From Streptococcus sanguinis (GTDB lineage: Bacteria > Bacillota > Bacilli > Lactobacillales > Streptococcaceae), in NCBI RefSeq assembly GCF_019929225.1, contig NZ_JAHZPA010000002.1:248001-312000 (forward strand): a stretch of DNA of 64,000 nt, written 5' to 3'. Made by a program: the position numbers and the translations under genes. Shown here in pieces: positions 25,966 to 33,664 of this stretch (position 1 is the stretch's first letter; each line of letters starts with the position of its first letter). The notes under the pieces are model-generated. The model was not told the origin of the DNA, made no database searches, and saw only the letters and a list, made by a program, of their open reading frames with translations.

Positions 25966-26088
25966 ATGAAAAGAGGATTACTTTTATTGCTTATAGGCTT
26001 GCTCACGGTTTTATCCGTCTGCTGGGCAATCCCGTCTTGGATCGTTTTCAAAAATAGACGAAAATTGGAAGGAAAAATTAAATGTTGA
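25966..26088 (+). CDS. Micropeptide 2: 40-aa single-span membrane peptide
   Basis: ATG 25966 follows AAAGGAG at 25955-25961. The 40-aa product (MKRGLLLLLIGLLTVLSV...) has one hydrophobic helix and a very basic tail KNRRKLEGKIKC. It aligns with micropeptide 1 along its whole length, which indicates a duplication. Its stop overlaps the start of the ABC transporter gene (ATG at 26082, TGA at 26086-26088), so translation of the two is coupled and the peptide is likely to work with, or be handled by, that transporter. Function is unknown. Confidence 0.7.
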   Translation: MKRGLLLLLIGLLTVLSVCWAIPSWIVFKNRRKLEGKIKC

Positions 26089-27662
26089 AAGAAATTTTAC
26101 GGAAATACCGCGCTTCTTATCTGGGTGCGACTATCTTTAGCATTGGAGCAACGATTTTTATCACTTTGTTTTCTTTGCAGCTGGGAGTTGTTGTGGACAG
26201 TGCGCAGAAGGCTCATTCTAACTTGCTTGGACAATTCTTTATCTGCCTTTTTTGCACTTGTGCTTGGTCTCTTTGCAGCTTGCTGGCTATTTGGTTCAAG
26301 AACAATCATAATAAGCAAGTCTTGGAAGAAGTCAAAACGAGGCTTTTCCATTCTTTTTATGACAAGAATTTGCATGACAAGGCTTCCGAGCAGGAAAATA
26401 GCTATCTCAACACAACGACCAAGAATATGGATATTTACCAAGAGAATTACTTGACCCCGCGCTGTGATATTGTGGCTGCCTTTTCTTCAGTTTTTATCAG
26501 TACACTGGCTATTTTTTGGATTGAATGGCGCATGGCTCTGGGCTTTATTCTCATTTCTTTTTTGACCATGGCTGCGTCACAAATTCCAGGGATATTGATG
26601 CGCAAGGCGACAGCGAATTTCACTCAGAAAAGCAATTACTTTTTGAAGCAAGTCACCAATTTTTTGGAAGGCTTTGAGCAAATCAAACTTTTGCAAATCC
26701 AAAAAAGGGTGGTTGAGCACCTGTCTAGCAGCAACAGCGACTTTGAGCAAGCCAGAAAAAGCTATAATGCGGCTAAGGAGGGCGCTGTGACTCTGATGAT
26801 GTTCTTTAGCTTTCTGTCTCAGATATTTTGTATGTCTCTGGGGATTTGGTTTGTCAGCCAAGGGTCTCTGACCATTGGGGCTTTGATTGCCAGTGTTCAG
26901 CTTTTGAACTTTGTCTTCACTCCTTTGCAGCTTTTTATCAATAACAAAAATCTCATGAGCACGGTCAAGGATATTGAGAATGATTTTGATGCTAAGTTGG
27001 CTAAGAAAGAAGCGGAGCCCGCTCAAAATCTGACCGAAACGATTGATCGGATTGATTTTGAACATCTCGGTCTGGAGTTGGGCGACAAGGCTCTCTTTCA
27101 GGATTTTTCTTATCAGTTTGCCAAGGACAAGCACTATGCTATTATCGGCGAGTCTGGTCGGGGCAAGTCGACCTTGATGAAGCTCTTGCTCAATTATTTT
27201 GATAGCAAGGACTACGCTGGTCAAATCATGGTCAATGGTCAAGCGGTCAGCCAGCTAGCAAGCGACAGTCTCTATCAGAAAATCGCCTTTATCCAAAAGA
27301 ATGACTTTTTTATCGAGGGAAGTGTGGCGGACAATATCGCGCTATACAGAGATATAAATGCACCTGACCAAACTTTCTTGTACCAAAGTCTGCATTTTAA
27401 TGAGGCTTTCTTGAGCAAGAAGCTGGATTTGGAGCGGCAGGAAGTTTCCTATGGTGAAAAGCAGCGGATTGATTTGGCGCGTTTCTTGGTTAAGGATTAT
27501 GATGTGCTGATTTTTGATGAGCCGACCAGTAATCTTGACCCGAGCTTGGCGGCGGAAGTCATGGACTATATCTTGTCCATCAAGGACCGCATTGTTATCG
27601 TTATTACTCATAATCAAGGCAGGGCACTCTTAGACCGCTTTGATGACTGTCTGGAATTATAA
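26082..27662 (+). CDS. ABC transporter, fused permease and ATP-binding subunit
   Basis: The 526-aa half-transporter has six membrane helices in residues 1-290 and an ATPase domain from about 320. Walker A is GESGRGKST, the signature is VSYGEKQR (a variant of LSGGQ), and Walker B is LIFDEPTSNLD. This is the ABC-B exporter type, acting as a dimer to export peptides, lipids or drugs. Coupling to micropeptide 2 and the flanking SdpI-like gene suggests peptide export or self-protection. No peptidase C39 domain is present, so it is not a leader-cleaving bacteriocin exporter. Confidence 0.88.
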   Translation: MLKEILRKYRASYLGATIFSIGATIFITLFSLQLGVVVDSAQKAHSNLLGQFFICLFCTCAWSLCSLLAIWFKNNHNKQVLEEVKTRLFHSFYDKNLHDKASEQENSYLNTTTKNMDIYQENYLTPRCDIVAAFSSVFISTLAIFWIEWRMALGFILISFLTMAASQIPGILMRKATANFTQKSNYFLKQVTNFLEGFEQIKLLQIQKRVVEHLSSSNSDFEQARKSYNAAKEGAVTLMMFFSFLSQIFCMSLGIWFVSQGSLTIGALIASVQLLNFVFTPLQLFINNKNLMSTVKDIENDFDAKLAKKEAEPAQNLTETIDRIDFEHLGLELGDKALFQDFSYQFAKDKHYAIIGESGRGKSTLMKLLLNYFDSKDYAGQIMVNGQAVSQLASDSLYQKIAFIQKNDFFIEGSVADNIALYRDINAPDQTFLYQSLHFNEAFLSKKLDLERQEVSYGEKQRIDLARFLVKDYDVLIFDEPTSNLDPSLAAEVMDYILSIKDRIVIVITHNQGRALLDRFDDCLEL

Positions 27663-27676
27663 AAGGAGGAAAGAAA

Positions 27677-28162
27677 ATGAAATTAAAATGGAAAGAATTA
27701 GTGGCAAGCCTAATCGTTATTTGGCTACCGCTTATCTACGCTTTGTCAATCTATGCAGACCTACCTCAGCTAATCAGAGGGCATTTGCCCTATAGCGGTC
27801 TAGGCATGCCCAAGCAAGTCTTTATCTGGTTTCTGCCAGTTCTCATGAGTGTAATTCAACTGATTGTTTGCTACACGACGACTATTAAAGAGATTATCGA
27901 CAAGCAATTTGTCCATTTCCTTTACTGGCTGGTTCCCTTTATCAATGCCGTAGTTTATATCAGCGTTCTTCTTTATGGGCTCAATCCGGCTTTTCCGGTA
28001 TTTAAGGTCAATGGGATTATGTCTGCAATCATCCTTAATGCTGTCAGCTACTTCCTCACGAGAAAAATAGTGGCAGACCAAGAGCCGGCTCCACGCGTTT
28101 TAGCTTATATCTTCGGAGGAGTTGGCTCAATCCTGTTTCTGGTCAGCCTCTTCCTCTTTTAA
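27677..28162 (+). CDS. SdpI-like membrane protein 1 (DUF1648)
   Basis: The 161-aa protein has four hydrophobic helices and begins with KELVASLIVIWLPLIYAL...YADLP, the DUF1648-type start that is also seen in the two other copies at 32479 and 35655. All three end with a conserved pattern of a lysine-rich turn (LTRKIVADQEPAPR here) and a last helix. In B. subtilis SdpI is the immunity protein against the SDP toxin and also sequesters the repressor SdpR. This copy has no adjacent repressor gene and follows the ABC transporter by 14 bases, behind AAAAGGAGG. Confidence 0.8.
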   Translation: MKLKWKELVASLIVIWLPLIYALSIYADLPQLIRGHLPYSGLGMPKQVFIWFLPVLMSVIQLIVCYTTTIKEIIDKQFVHFLYWLVPFINAVVYISVLLYGLNPAFPVFKVNGIMSAIILNAVSYFLTRKIVADQEPAPRVLAYIFGGVGSILFLVSLFLF

Positions 28163-28192
28163 AATAGCAATCTGATTGGAAAGGAGAAAATC

Positions 28193-28297
28193 ATGTTTCA
28201 TATTTTTACTTTTGTTAAAATGCTTTTATTCTTTATCTTTGGGTGGATCTGGCTCCTTCTCGGTCTACTCAGTTTGCTCTTTCTTTTTCCTTTTTAA
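28193..28297 (+). CDS. 34-aa extremely hydrophobic micropeptide
   Basis: ATG 28193 follows GGAAAGGAG with good spacing. The 34-aa product (MFHIFTFVKMLLFFIFGW...) consists almost entirely of Phe, Leu, Ile and Trp, with a single Lys, and would span the membrane once. It lies between the SdpI-like gene and the serine hydrolase on the same strand. No homology is recognised. A toxic or accessory peptide is possible, but at this size a chance frame cannot be excluded; the ribosome site is the main support. Confidence 0.5.
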   Translation: MFHIFTFVKMLLFFIFGWIWLLLGLLSLLFLFPF

Positions 28298-28334
28298 GTG
28301 AAGGAAATATAGAAAATAATGATTGGAGATCATC

Positions 28335-30134
28335 ATGAAATCATCATTTTTGAAAAGCACTGTGGCGCTGGTAACGTGTGGCTTGCTAGCTTTTGGAGCA
28401 GCCCACGCTTACGCCGACCAGCAAAAATTGCCGTCAGGCACGTCTTACGACCAAATCGGTCAGAAGATTGAAAATTACTACCAAGAACACGAAAAAACCA
28501 GCGCAGGACTGGCAACAACGGTCTTTGACAAAGACGGCAATACTCTCTATCAAAAGAACTTCGGCTATACGGACAAGGAAAAGAAGCTAGCAGTGGATGA
28601 CAAGTCGGTCTTCGAGTGGGGTTCAACCACCAAAATCACCGTCTGGGTCAGCGTCATGCAGCTTTGGGAGGAGGGCAAGATTGACCTGAAAACGGACATC
28701 AGGGAGTATCTGCCCCAAAATCTCCTAAAAAATCTCAAATACGACAAGCCCATTACCATGCTGGACCTCATGAACCACCAAGCGGGCTTTGAAGATTACC
28801 CTTTGTATATAGGCTCCGACAAGGATTTAGGAGCATTGATGAAAAAAACTCCGTCTCAGATTTATGAGCCGGGGACGGTGACATCCTATTCAAACTATGG
28901 AACAGCGCTGGCGGGCTATATCGTGGAGCGCATTAGCGGGCAATCCTTTGCTGACTATGTCCACGAGCATATTTTCCAGCCCTTGGGTATGAAACACACC
29001 GCACTCAAACCTGATTTATCAGATAATGTATTTGTACAAAAACAGCGGGAGAAGGAGAAAACTTATGATACAAATGGAGACTTACTAAAAGGCGACCAAC
29101 CCTTTGTTCTTGGAGAATATCCAGCGGGGCGGGCAACAGGAACATTTGCCGACATCAAGAAATTTGCCCAAGCCCTCCTGCAAAAGGAGAAGCTCTTTAA
29201 AAGGGCAGAGACTTGGGAGAATTTTTACAGCGCTAGCCATACTTATCCGGGTACAGATATTCCCGTCAATGCTCACGGACTTTGGGTGACGGAGTTTAAA
29301 AACACCAGAACTTTTGGGCACGGGGGAAACTCACCAGGCTTTACGACCAGCCTCTTGCTTGATTTGAAGTCAGGGATTGGCTCAGTCGTTACAGTCAATC
29401 AAAGAAATGAGTTTCATTTCGCTCTTAGCATGCCTGACCTCATTTACGGTAAGAAAAAAGAAGCCTCAAAGGCAGCTCAAAAGGACTTTCAAGCTGGTTT
29501 TTACCGCGAAGCGCGTATTTATAGTGGAGGTCCCCTATCTATATTTAGGGTTTTCAAGTCGACTAGCTATCTAACTAACCCTTCTGAAAATGCGGCTATC
29601 AAAGACTATTTTGGTTTTTGGACGGCAGGAGAAAGAGGAGGGCACTATATTCTGAACCTGCCTATTTCAGATAGGACAAAGCTGCCCTTGTTGGATGTTA
29701 TCAAAGACTATGGCAGTTTAGTGCTTGCTGGGCTAGCCTTACTTTATGTTGCCCTTTGCTATCTTTGTGGTATTTTGGCAAAATTGTATCGTTTGCTCCT
29801 TAGGAAAAATAAGGGAAGCAACTCAGCTGTTTGGTCAATCTGGCATTATCTGACGGGCTTCATTATTCTTTGGGTGTTTCGCAATTTATTCTCATTTTTC
29901 TCTATTATTCTTGCGAAAAATTCTTTCGACCTAGCTGGTCTGACGGGGCATTTCCAACTGTTTGCCTTGCTTGCTCTAGTCTTGCTGATTAGTGCTTTTC
30001 TGCCCTATCTGCCTTTTTTCAAAGAGAGATTGAAGCAAGGAAATAAATACCTCACGCTAGCGACCAGCTCCGCCGCTTTTATCATCGCTTTTAATATTTT
30101 CTACTGGTCGCTGTACCAGTGGTGGACTTTATAA
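28335..30134 (+). CDS. Serine hydrolase (class C beta-lactamase/PBP fold) with C-terminal membrane domain
   Basis: I take ATG 28335 (TGGAG at 28324-28328). The 599-aa protein has a signal peptide (FLKSTVALVTCGLLAFGAAHAYA), then a PF00144-type domain with WGSTTKITVW (SxxK), TSYSNYGTALAGY (YxN) and FGHGGNSPGF (HGG in place of KTG). From about residue 455 four membrane helices follow, anchoring the catalytic domain outside the cell. Such proteins act as D-amino-acid peptidases, esterases or penicillin-binding proteins and often sit with ABC exporters and SdpI-type proteins in antimicrobial-resistance loci. Substrate is unknown. It belongs to the co-directional 25.9-31 kb cluster. Confidence 0.85.
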   Translation: MKSSFLKSTVALVTCGLLAFGAAHAYADQQKLPSGTSYDQIGQKIENYYQEHEKTSAGLATTVFDKDGNTLYQKNFGYTDKEKKLAVDDKSVFEWGSTTKITVWVSVMQLWEEGKIDLKTDIREYLPQNLLKNLKYDKPITMLDLMNHQAGFEDYPLYIGSDKDLGALMKKTPSQIYEPGTVTSYSNYGTALAGYIVERISGQSFADYVHEHIFQPLGMKHTALKPDLSDNVFVQKQREKEKTYDTNGDLLKGDQPFVLGEYPAGRATGTFADIKKFAQALLQKEKLFKRAETWENFYSASHTYPGTDIPVNAHGLWVTEFKNTRTFGHGGNSPGFTTSLLLDLKSGIGSVVTVNQRNEFHFALSMPDLIYGKKKEASKAAQKDFQAGFYREARIYSGGPLSIFRVFKSTSYLTNPSENAAIKDYFGFWTAGERGGHYILNLPISDRTKLPLLDVIKDYGSLVLAGLALLYVALCYLCGILAKLYRLLLRKNKGSNSAVWSIWHYLTGFIILWVFRNLFSFFSIILAKNSFDLAGLTGHFQLFALLALVLLISAFLPYLPFFKERLKQGNKYLTLATSSAAFIIAFNIFYWSLYQWWTL

Positions 30135-30164
30135 TTTTACAAATGACAGAAAGGAGCATTTTAT

Positions 30165-30989
30165 ATGTAAAACACAATTTCAACTTCAACCATTAAAAGG
30201 TTTCTAGCATGGGCGTTTGGGCTCGCTTGGCCAGGTATGCTAGTCATAGCTTACTTTTATGCGATCAATCAGAAACTTGTCGGTAACATTTTATCCGCAA
30301 GTGTGGTAATGTTCGCCCCTATGGTGGCTGCTTTTTTGGCTAAAGCACCTGTAAAGTCTATCGGCTGGAAATTGAAGCTCGCCAGTAAATGGCGCGATTA
30401 CCTAGCCTGCTGGTTAGCCATTTGTAGCATTGTACTTGGCGGCGCACTTGTCTATTTTGCTGTCTTTCCGCAGCATTTGGCTTTTGCCCTGAACCCACAA
30501 GTCGCCCTTCAAATTTTAATGATTCTTACGGTCTTAACTCTAGCCATCAGTCTTTCTGGCTTGGGCGAGGAAGTTGGCTGGCGGGGTATTCTCTATCCTT
30601 ATTTGAAAGAGCGCTACGGACGGACTAAGGGACGCATCATTGGTGGTCTCATCTGGGCTATTTGGCATTTTCCTGTCAATATGATTGGAGCAGGGACGCT
30701 GGGTGAGCGTTTCTTAAATTTAATTCCCTATTATATCATGGCTATTTCTTTTGGGATTATCCTTGATATTTACTATGTACGTAGCAAAACCATTTGGCTG
30801 CCAGCCTTTGGACATGGGGTCATTGATGCCGTTGCCATGATAACTACCGTTTTCACTGTTAGTGGGGTAGAAACGTTTAAATTCCTTGGTCCTGGTCCAA
30901 CTGGACTTTTTAGCGCTCTCATTGCTCTTGTCATTGCCGTTTGGCTGACCAAGCGCGAAGAGAGAGAAAGTCAGCAGGGGATTTCTTAA
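30165..30989 (+). pseudogene. CPBP intramembrane protease with a TAA stop at codon 2
   Basis: A strong ribosome site (AAAGGAG at 30150-30156) precedes ATG 30165, but the next codon is TAA. The same frame then stays open and reads NTISTSTIKRFLAWAFGLAW, a normal N-terminus and first membrane helix for this family, before the first internal ATG at 30237. Downstream the protein is intact: GLGEEVGWRGILYP (EExxxR motif), WAIWHFPVN and FGHGVIDAV, the Glu and His residues of the CPBP/Abi glutamic protease family. Either this is a recent nonsense mutation, or a shorter 250-aa form is made from 30237, which lacks an obvious ribosome site. The gene otherwise shows no decay. Confidence 0.7.
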
Positions 30990-31117
30990 TCTTTTTTAGG
31001 TGATTTTTCTACCACTTACTAGCGCAATCTAACCACTTACCAAAAAGAGCTTGATTTGGTGTACTTCTTTTGTTGGGATAAGGGTGTAGGGGAAAATACA
31101 CCTTAAGGAGGTCACAC

Positions 31118-32011
31118 ATGACACATACTTATCAAAAGACAGCCCATCGCTCTAGTCTGGAAATCTTGCAAGAAGAAGCAGGGGCAAAAAATTGGTGGCT
31201 GAGCATGCCTCTAGCTTTTCTGGCGCTCGGTCTGAGCATGTTGCTCAGCGGGCTCTTGTCTCAATGGCTGATACAACCCTTTATCAATGTTTCTAATCAA
31301 CTCGTATTAGAAGAAGTGAGCACCCTTCTATTTCATGGTATCAGTGCTCTTCCCCTTCTCCTTGTGGCTAAGTTTTGGGAGCACCGCAGTCTTGCGAGCT
31401 TTGGTCTCTGGTGGGAAAAGCTGGGCAAAAATCTCCTGTTTGGAGCAGTTATAGGATTCTTGACGACAACGGCAATTATTGGCGTTAATGCGCTAGCTGG
31501 TCAGCTCCATTTTAGACTAGGAAATCAATTTAATCTCGCACTCTGGCCCTATTTGCTCCTTATGATTTTCTTGGAGGCCTTAGCCGAAGAAGTCATTTAC
31601 CGCGGCTTTGTCCTGAACAAGCTCCGCACCAAAATGGGGCTTGTCCCAGCTATTGCCCTAGGCAATCTCTTCTTTGGTCTCATGCACACATTCAAGGGTG
31701 GCGCTCCTTTCTCTTACATCCTGAGCGTGACCTTGTCGGGCGTTCTCTTTTCCCTCCTTTTTGCCCTGACCGATAATCTCTGGCTGGTGGCGGCGACCCA
31801 TGCTCTTTACAATCTGACCCTTACAAATATCTTTGGCCTTGTTGAGAGCGGTCCGACTTTCCTGCGGACGACCTTAAGTAGCGACAGCAATCCACTTTTA
31901 GTTGGAACGGCTGCCATTCCTGTCGTAGGAGGGATCCTGGAGCCAATCACGATGACCTTGATTTGCCTTTTCATCGCTTATCTGGTCAAGAAAAAGCAAG
32001 TGTTTAGCTAA
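31118..32011 (+). CDS. CPBP family intramembrane metalloprotease/glutamic protease
   Basis: The 297-aa polytopic membrane protein has the three CPBP/Abi motifs: EALAEEVIYRGFVL, FFGLMHTFKGG and ATHALYNLTLT. ATG 31118 follows TAAGGAGG. CPBP proteases in streptococci and lactobacilli are often bacteriocin self-immunity proteins, while in eukaryotes relatives cleave CAAX-box proteins. It is a second, clearly different CPBP gene next to the damaged one at 30165. It ends just before the operator-controlled promoter at 32019. Confidence 0.85.
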   Translation: MTHTYQKTAHRSSLEILQEEAGAKNWWLSMPLAFLALGLSMLLSGLLSQWLIQPFINVSNQLVLEEVSTLLFHGISALPLLLVAKFWEHRSLASFGLWWEKLGKNLLFGAVIGFLTTTAIIGVNALAGQLHFRLGNQFNLALWPYLLLMIFLEALAEEVIYRGFVLNKLRTKMGLVPAIALGNLFFGLMHTFKGGAPFSYILSVTLSGVLFSLLFALTDNLWLVAATHALYNLTLTNIFGLVESGPTFLRTTLSSDSNPLLVGTAAIPVVGGILEPITMTLICLFIAYLVKKKQVFS

Positions 32012-32018
32012 GCCCTCC

Positions 32019-32077
32019 TTGTCTTTTATCCTCAAAAACAGTATAATGGAGAAAAGAATTTGAAAGTTCTCTAAATA
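32019..32077 (+). promoter_or_regulatory. Promoter P3 with degenerate operator, upstream of arsR1
   Basis: TTGTCT (32019-32024), 17 bases, TATAAT (32042-32047). Downstream at about 32057-32077 lies a weaker version of the operator, with a good right arm TCTAAATA but a diverged left arm (ATTTGAAAG). It fits autoregulation of the repressor gene. Confidence 0.6.
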
Positions 32078-32089
32078 GTTTTAGGAGGA

Positions 32090-32188
32090 TTGCTGGCAGA
32101 AAATCTTGTCCGTTTGAGTAGCGCCTTGCTTACATTTGTAGGAGCCATGACTTATCTAGAGCTAGTTGCTTTGTTTGTCCTTAGCTAG
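32090..32188 (+). CDS. Possible 32-aa membrane peptide remnant before arsR1
   Basis: After AGGAGG at 32083-32088 an open frame reads (TTG) LAENLVRLSSALLTFVGAM and ends LFVLS with a TAG at 32186. It is hydrophobic and sits where micropeptides occur elsewhere in this regulon. The only start codons (TTG 32090 or CTG 32093) are too close to the ribosome site, so the frame may be a decayed small gene. Confidence 0.25.
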   Translation: MLAENLVRLSSALLTFVGAMTYLELVALFVLS

Positions 32189-32213
32189 AAATCAATTTTA
32201 AGAGGTATCAAAA

Positions 32214-32501
32214 TTGGGAATTAGTGAAACCATGAAAGCCCTAGCTGATCCAGTTCGGCGGGAAATATTAGAAATATTAAAAAAAGGTCCTAAGTCGGCT
32301 GGTGAAATCGCTCAAGTCTTCGATTTGACGGGAGCGACGGTATCCTACCATTTGTCCCAGTTGAAAAAAGCGGGGCTCATCTATGAAGAACGGCAGAAAA
32401 ATTACATTTACTACCATTTAGATGCTACGGTTTTTGAGGAAATTTTGGTCTGGATTGCCGCGCTAGGAGGGAAAAATAATGAAAACGAAACTGAGAAATA
32501 A
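32214..32501 (+). CDS. ArsR-family repressor 1 (SdpR-like)
   Basis: The 95-aa protein is a winged helix-turn-helix of the ArsR/SdpR type: MKALADPVRREILEILKKG, then the recognition helix GATVSYHLSQLKKAGL and a wing RQKNYIYYHLD. It lacks the cysteine metal-binding box (ELCVCDL) of metal-sensing ArsR proteins, so it is unlikely to sense metal. The start is TTG 32214, AGAGG spaced 8 bases away. It overlaps the SdpI-like gene by 23 bases, the same arrangement as B. subtilis sdpR-sdpI, where membrane SdpI binds SdpR to relieve repression. It is the likely binder of the TATTTAGAA operators. Confidence 0.88.
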   Translation: MGISETMKALADPVRREILEILKKGPKSAGEIAQVFDLTGATVSYHLSQLKKAGLIYEERQKNYIYYHLDATVFEEILVWIAALGGKNNENETEK

Positions 32502-32988
32502 CCTTAGAGAATTGCTGCTGACTTTCTTGGTTATTTGGCTGCCACTTGCTTATGCCTTATGGATTTATCCTAGTTTGCCAGAGAATATTAGGATCAATTT
32601 CACGTCGCCGATTAGCCCGACATTTAAGTATGTACCCAAATTTCTCTTTATCTGGGGTCTGCCAATCTTTATGACTTTGGCACAGCTGATTGTTTATGGG
32701 GCAACGGCTTACCGAGAAATCACCAAGCCAGCTTTTGCCCGCTTCGTCCTTTGGATTGTTCCCTTGACCCATATCATTGTCTATCTTTCTATTTTGTTCT
32801 ATGCTCTCGATTCTCACTTCAATGTTAATAAGATTGCCTTGATTTTTTCAGGCTTGATGTTTATGATTTCTGGGAATTATATGCCCAAGAAAGTGGTGGT
32901 GGAAGAAAAACCAGCGCCGCGTTGGCTAGCCTACCTCTTTATCCTGGTCGGATTGACAGCCGTACTAGTGGGACTCTTTCTTTTGTAA
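32479..32988 (+). CDS. SdpI-like membrane protein 2
   Basis: The 169-aa protein has four membrane helices, starts RELLLTFLVIWLPLAYALWIYPSLP in the DUF1648 style, and ends GNYMPKKVVVEEKPAPRWLAY plus a last helix. It overlaps the arsR1 stop by 23 bases, so the repressor and this protein are coupled. By analogy with SdpI it could give immunity to a membrane-active peptide and signal to ArsR1; this is inference from layout and family. A terminator follows. Confidence 0.82.
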   Translation: MKTKLRNNLRELLLTFLVIWLPLAYALWIYPSLPENIRINFTSPISPTFKYVPKFLFIWGLPIFMTLAQLIVYGATAYREITKPAFARFVLWIVPLTHIIVYLSILFYALDSHFNVNKIALIFSGLMFMISGNYMPKKVVVEEKPAPRWLAYLFILVGLTAVLVGLFLL

Positions 32989-32996
32989 ATTAAGTG

Positions 32997-33030
32997 AAAA
33001 CAAAGTGCACAGATTGTGCGCTTTTGTTTA
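32997..33030 (+). terminator. Terminator after sdpI-like 2
   Basis: AAAACAAAGTGCACA (32997-33011) faces TGTGCGCTTTTGTTT (33015-33029), an imperfect long stem with T-rich right side. Confidence 0.6.
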
Positions 33031-33040
33031 GTCTCATTCT

Positions 33041-33634
33041 GACTCTTTGTCAACTGTAGTGGGTTAATGAGAAGTTATAATCTGGAGAGGACTAAATCAG
33101 TCCTCTCCTTTTTGATGTTCAAAGCTATGAGGATTCTAGTTTTAAAAATGTCAAAGTTCCGAAAGCCGAAAGCGTTTCGCTTGATGACTTTGATGAAGTT
33201 GTTAGTAGCTTCTAGTTTAGCGTTTGAGTAGGGCAGTTCCAGTGCGTTCAGGATCTTATCCTTGTTTTTCAAGAAGGTCTTAAAAACAATTTGAAAAATA
33301 GGATTTACATAAGAAATGGTATCTTTAATGAGTCCAAAGAAATGCTCAGTTTTTTTCTCTTGAAAATGAAAAAGCAGGAGTTGGTAGAGTTTATAGTGTT
33401 CTCGGAGTTCTTGAGAGCAAGAGAGAAGTTTTTCTAGAATCTCTCCGCTGGTCAAGTGCATGCGAAAAGTTGGGCGATAAAATCGTTTCTGACTTAGTTT
33501 CCGACTATCTTGTTGGACGAGTTTAATGATGGTTTTGTTGCTTTTCATTATAGGTCTTATGGGACTTTTTTTCTACAACAAATAGGCTCTATCATTCCTA
33601 CAGTGGTTTTACCCACTACAGAAATTATAGAGCC
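33041..33634 (-). mobile_element. Internally deleted ISL3-family insertion sequence remnant
   Basis: The left end GACTCTTTGTCAACTGTAGT (33041 on) and the inverse of the right end (GGCTCTATAATTTCTGTAGT read leftward from 33634) share the pattern CTCT...CTGTAGTGGGT, giving imperfect terminal inverted repeats. Inside is only the last 157 codons of a transposase on the minus strand. A second inverted copy of the end (GGCTCTAT at about 33584) makes a 50-base hairpin with the right end. No matching target duplication was seen. The element is about 0.6 kb, against roughly 1.4 kb for a full IS1167/IS1193-type copy, so it cannot move by itself. Confidence 0.75.
33075..33548 (-). pseudogene. C-terminal fragment of ISL3-type transposase
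   Basis: The 157-aa frame contains KRFYRPTFRMHLTSGEIL, LPYSNAKLEATNNFIKVIK and RNAFGFRNFDIFKTRI, the C-terminal part of the DDE domain of IS1167/IS1193-like transposases, including the last catalytic Glu in LEATNN. The N-terminal 260 or so residues are missing, and the apparent ATG start is internal to the original protein. The remnant separates the two ArsR/SdpI modules of the surrounding region. Confidence 0.8.
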
Positions 33635-33664
33635 GTTTTATGACTTGTCTTTTAATGTTAGCAT

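Noticed and set aside
33033..33642. An 8-base target duplication around the ISL3 remnant
   Set aside because: The flanks (CTCATTCT and GTTTTATG) do not match.
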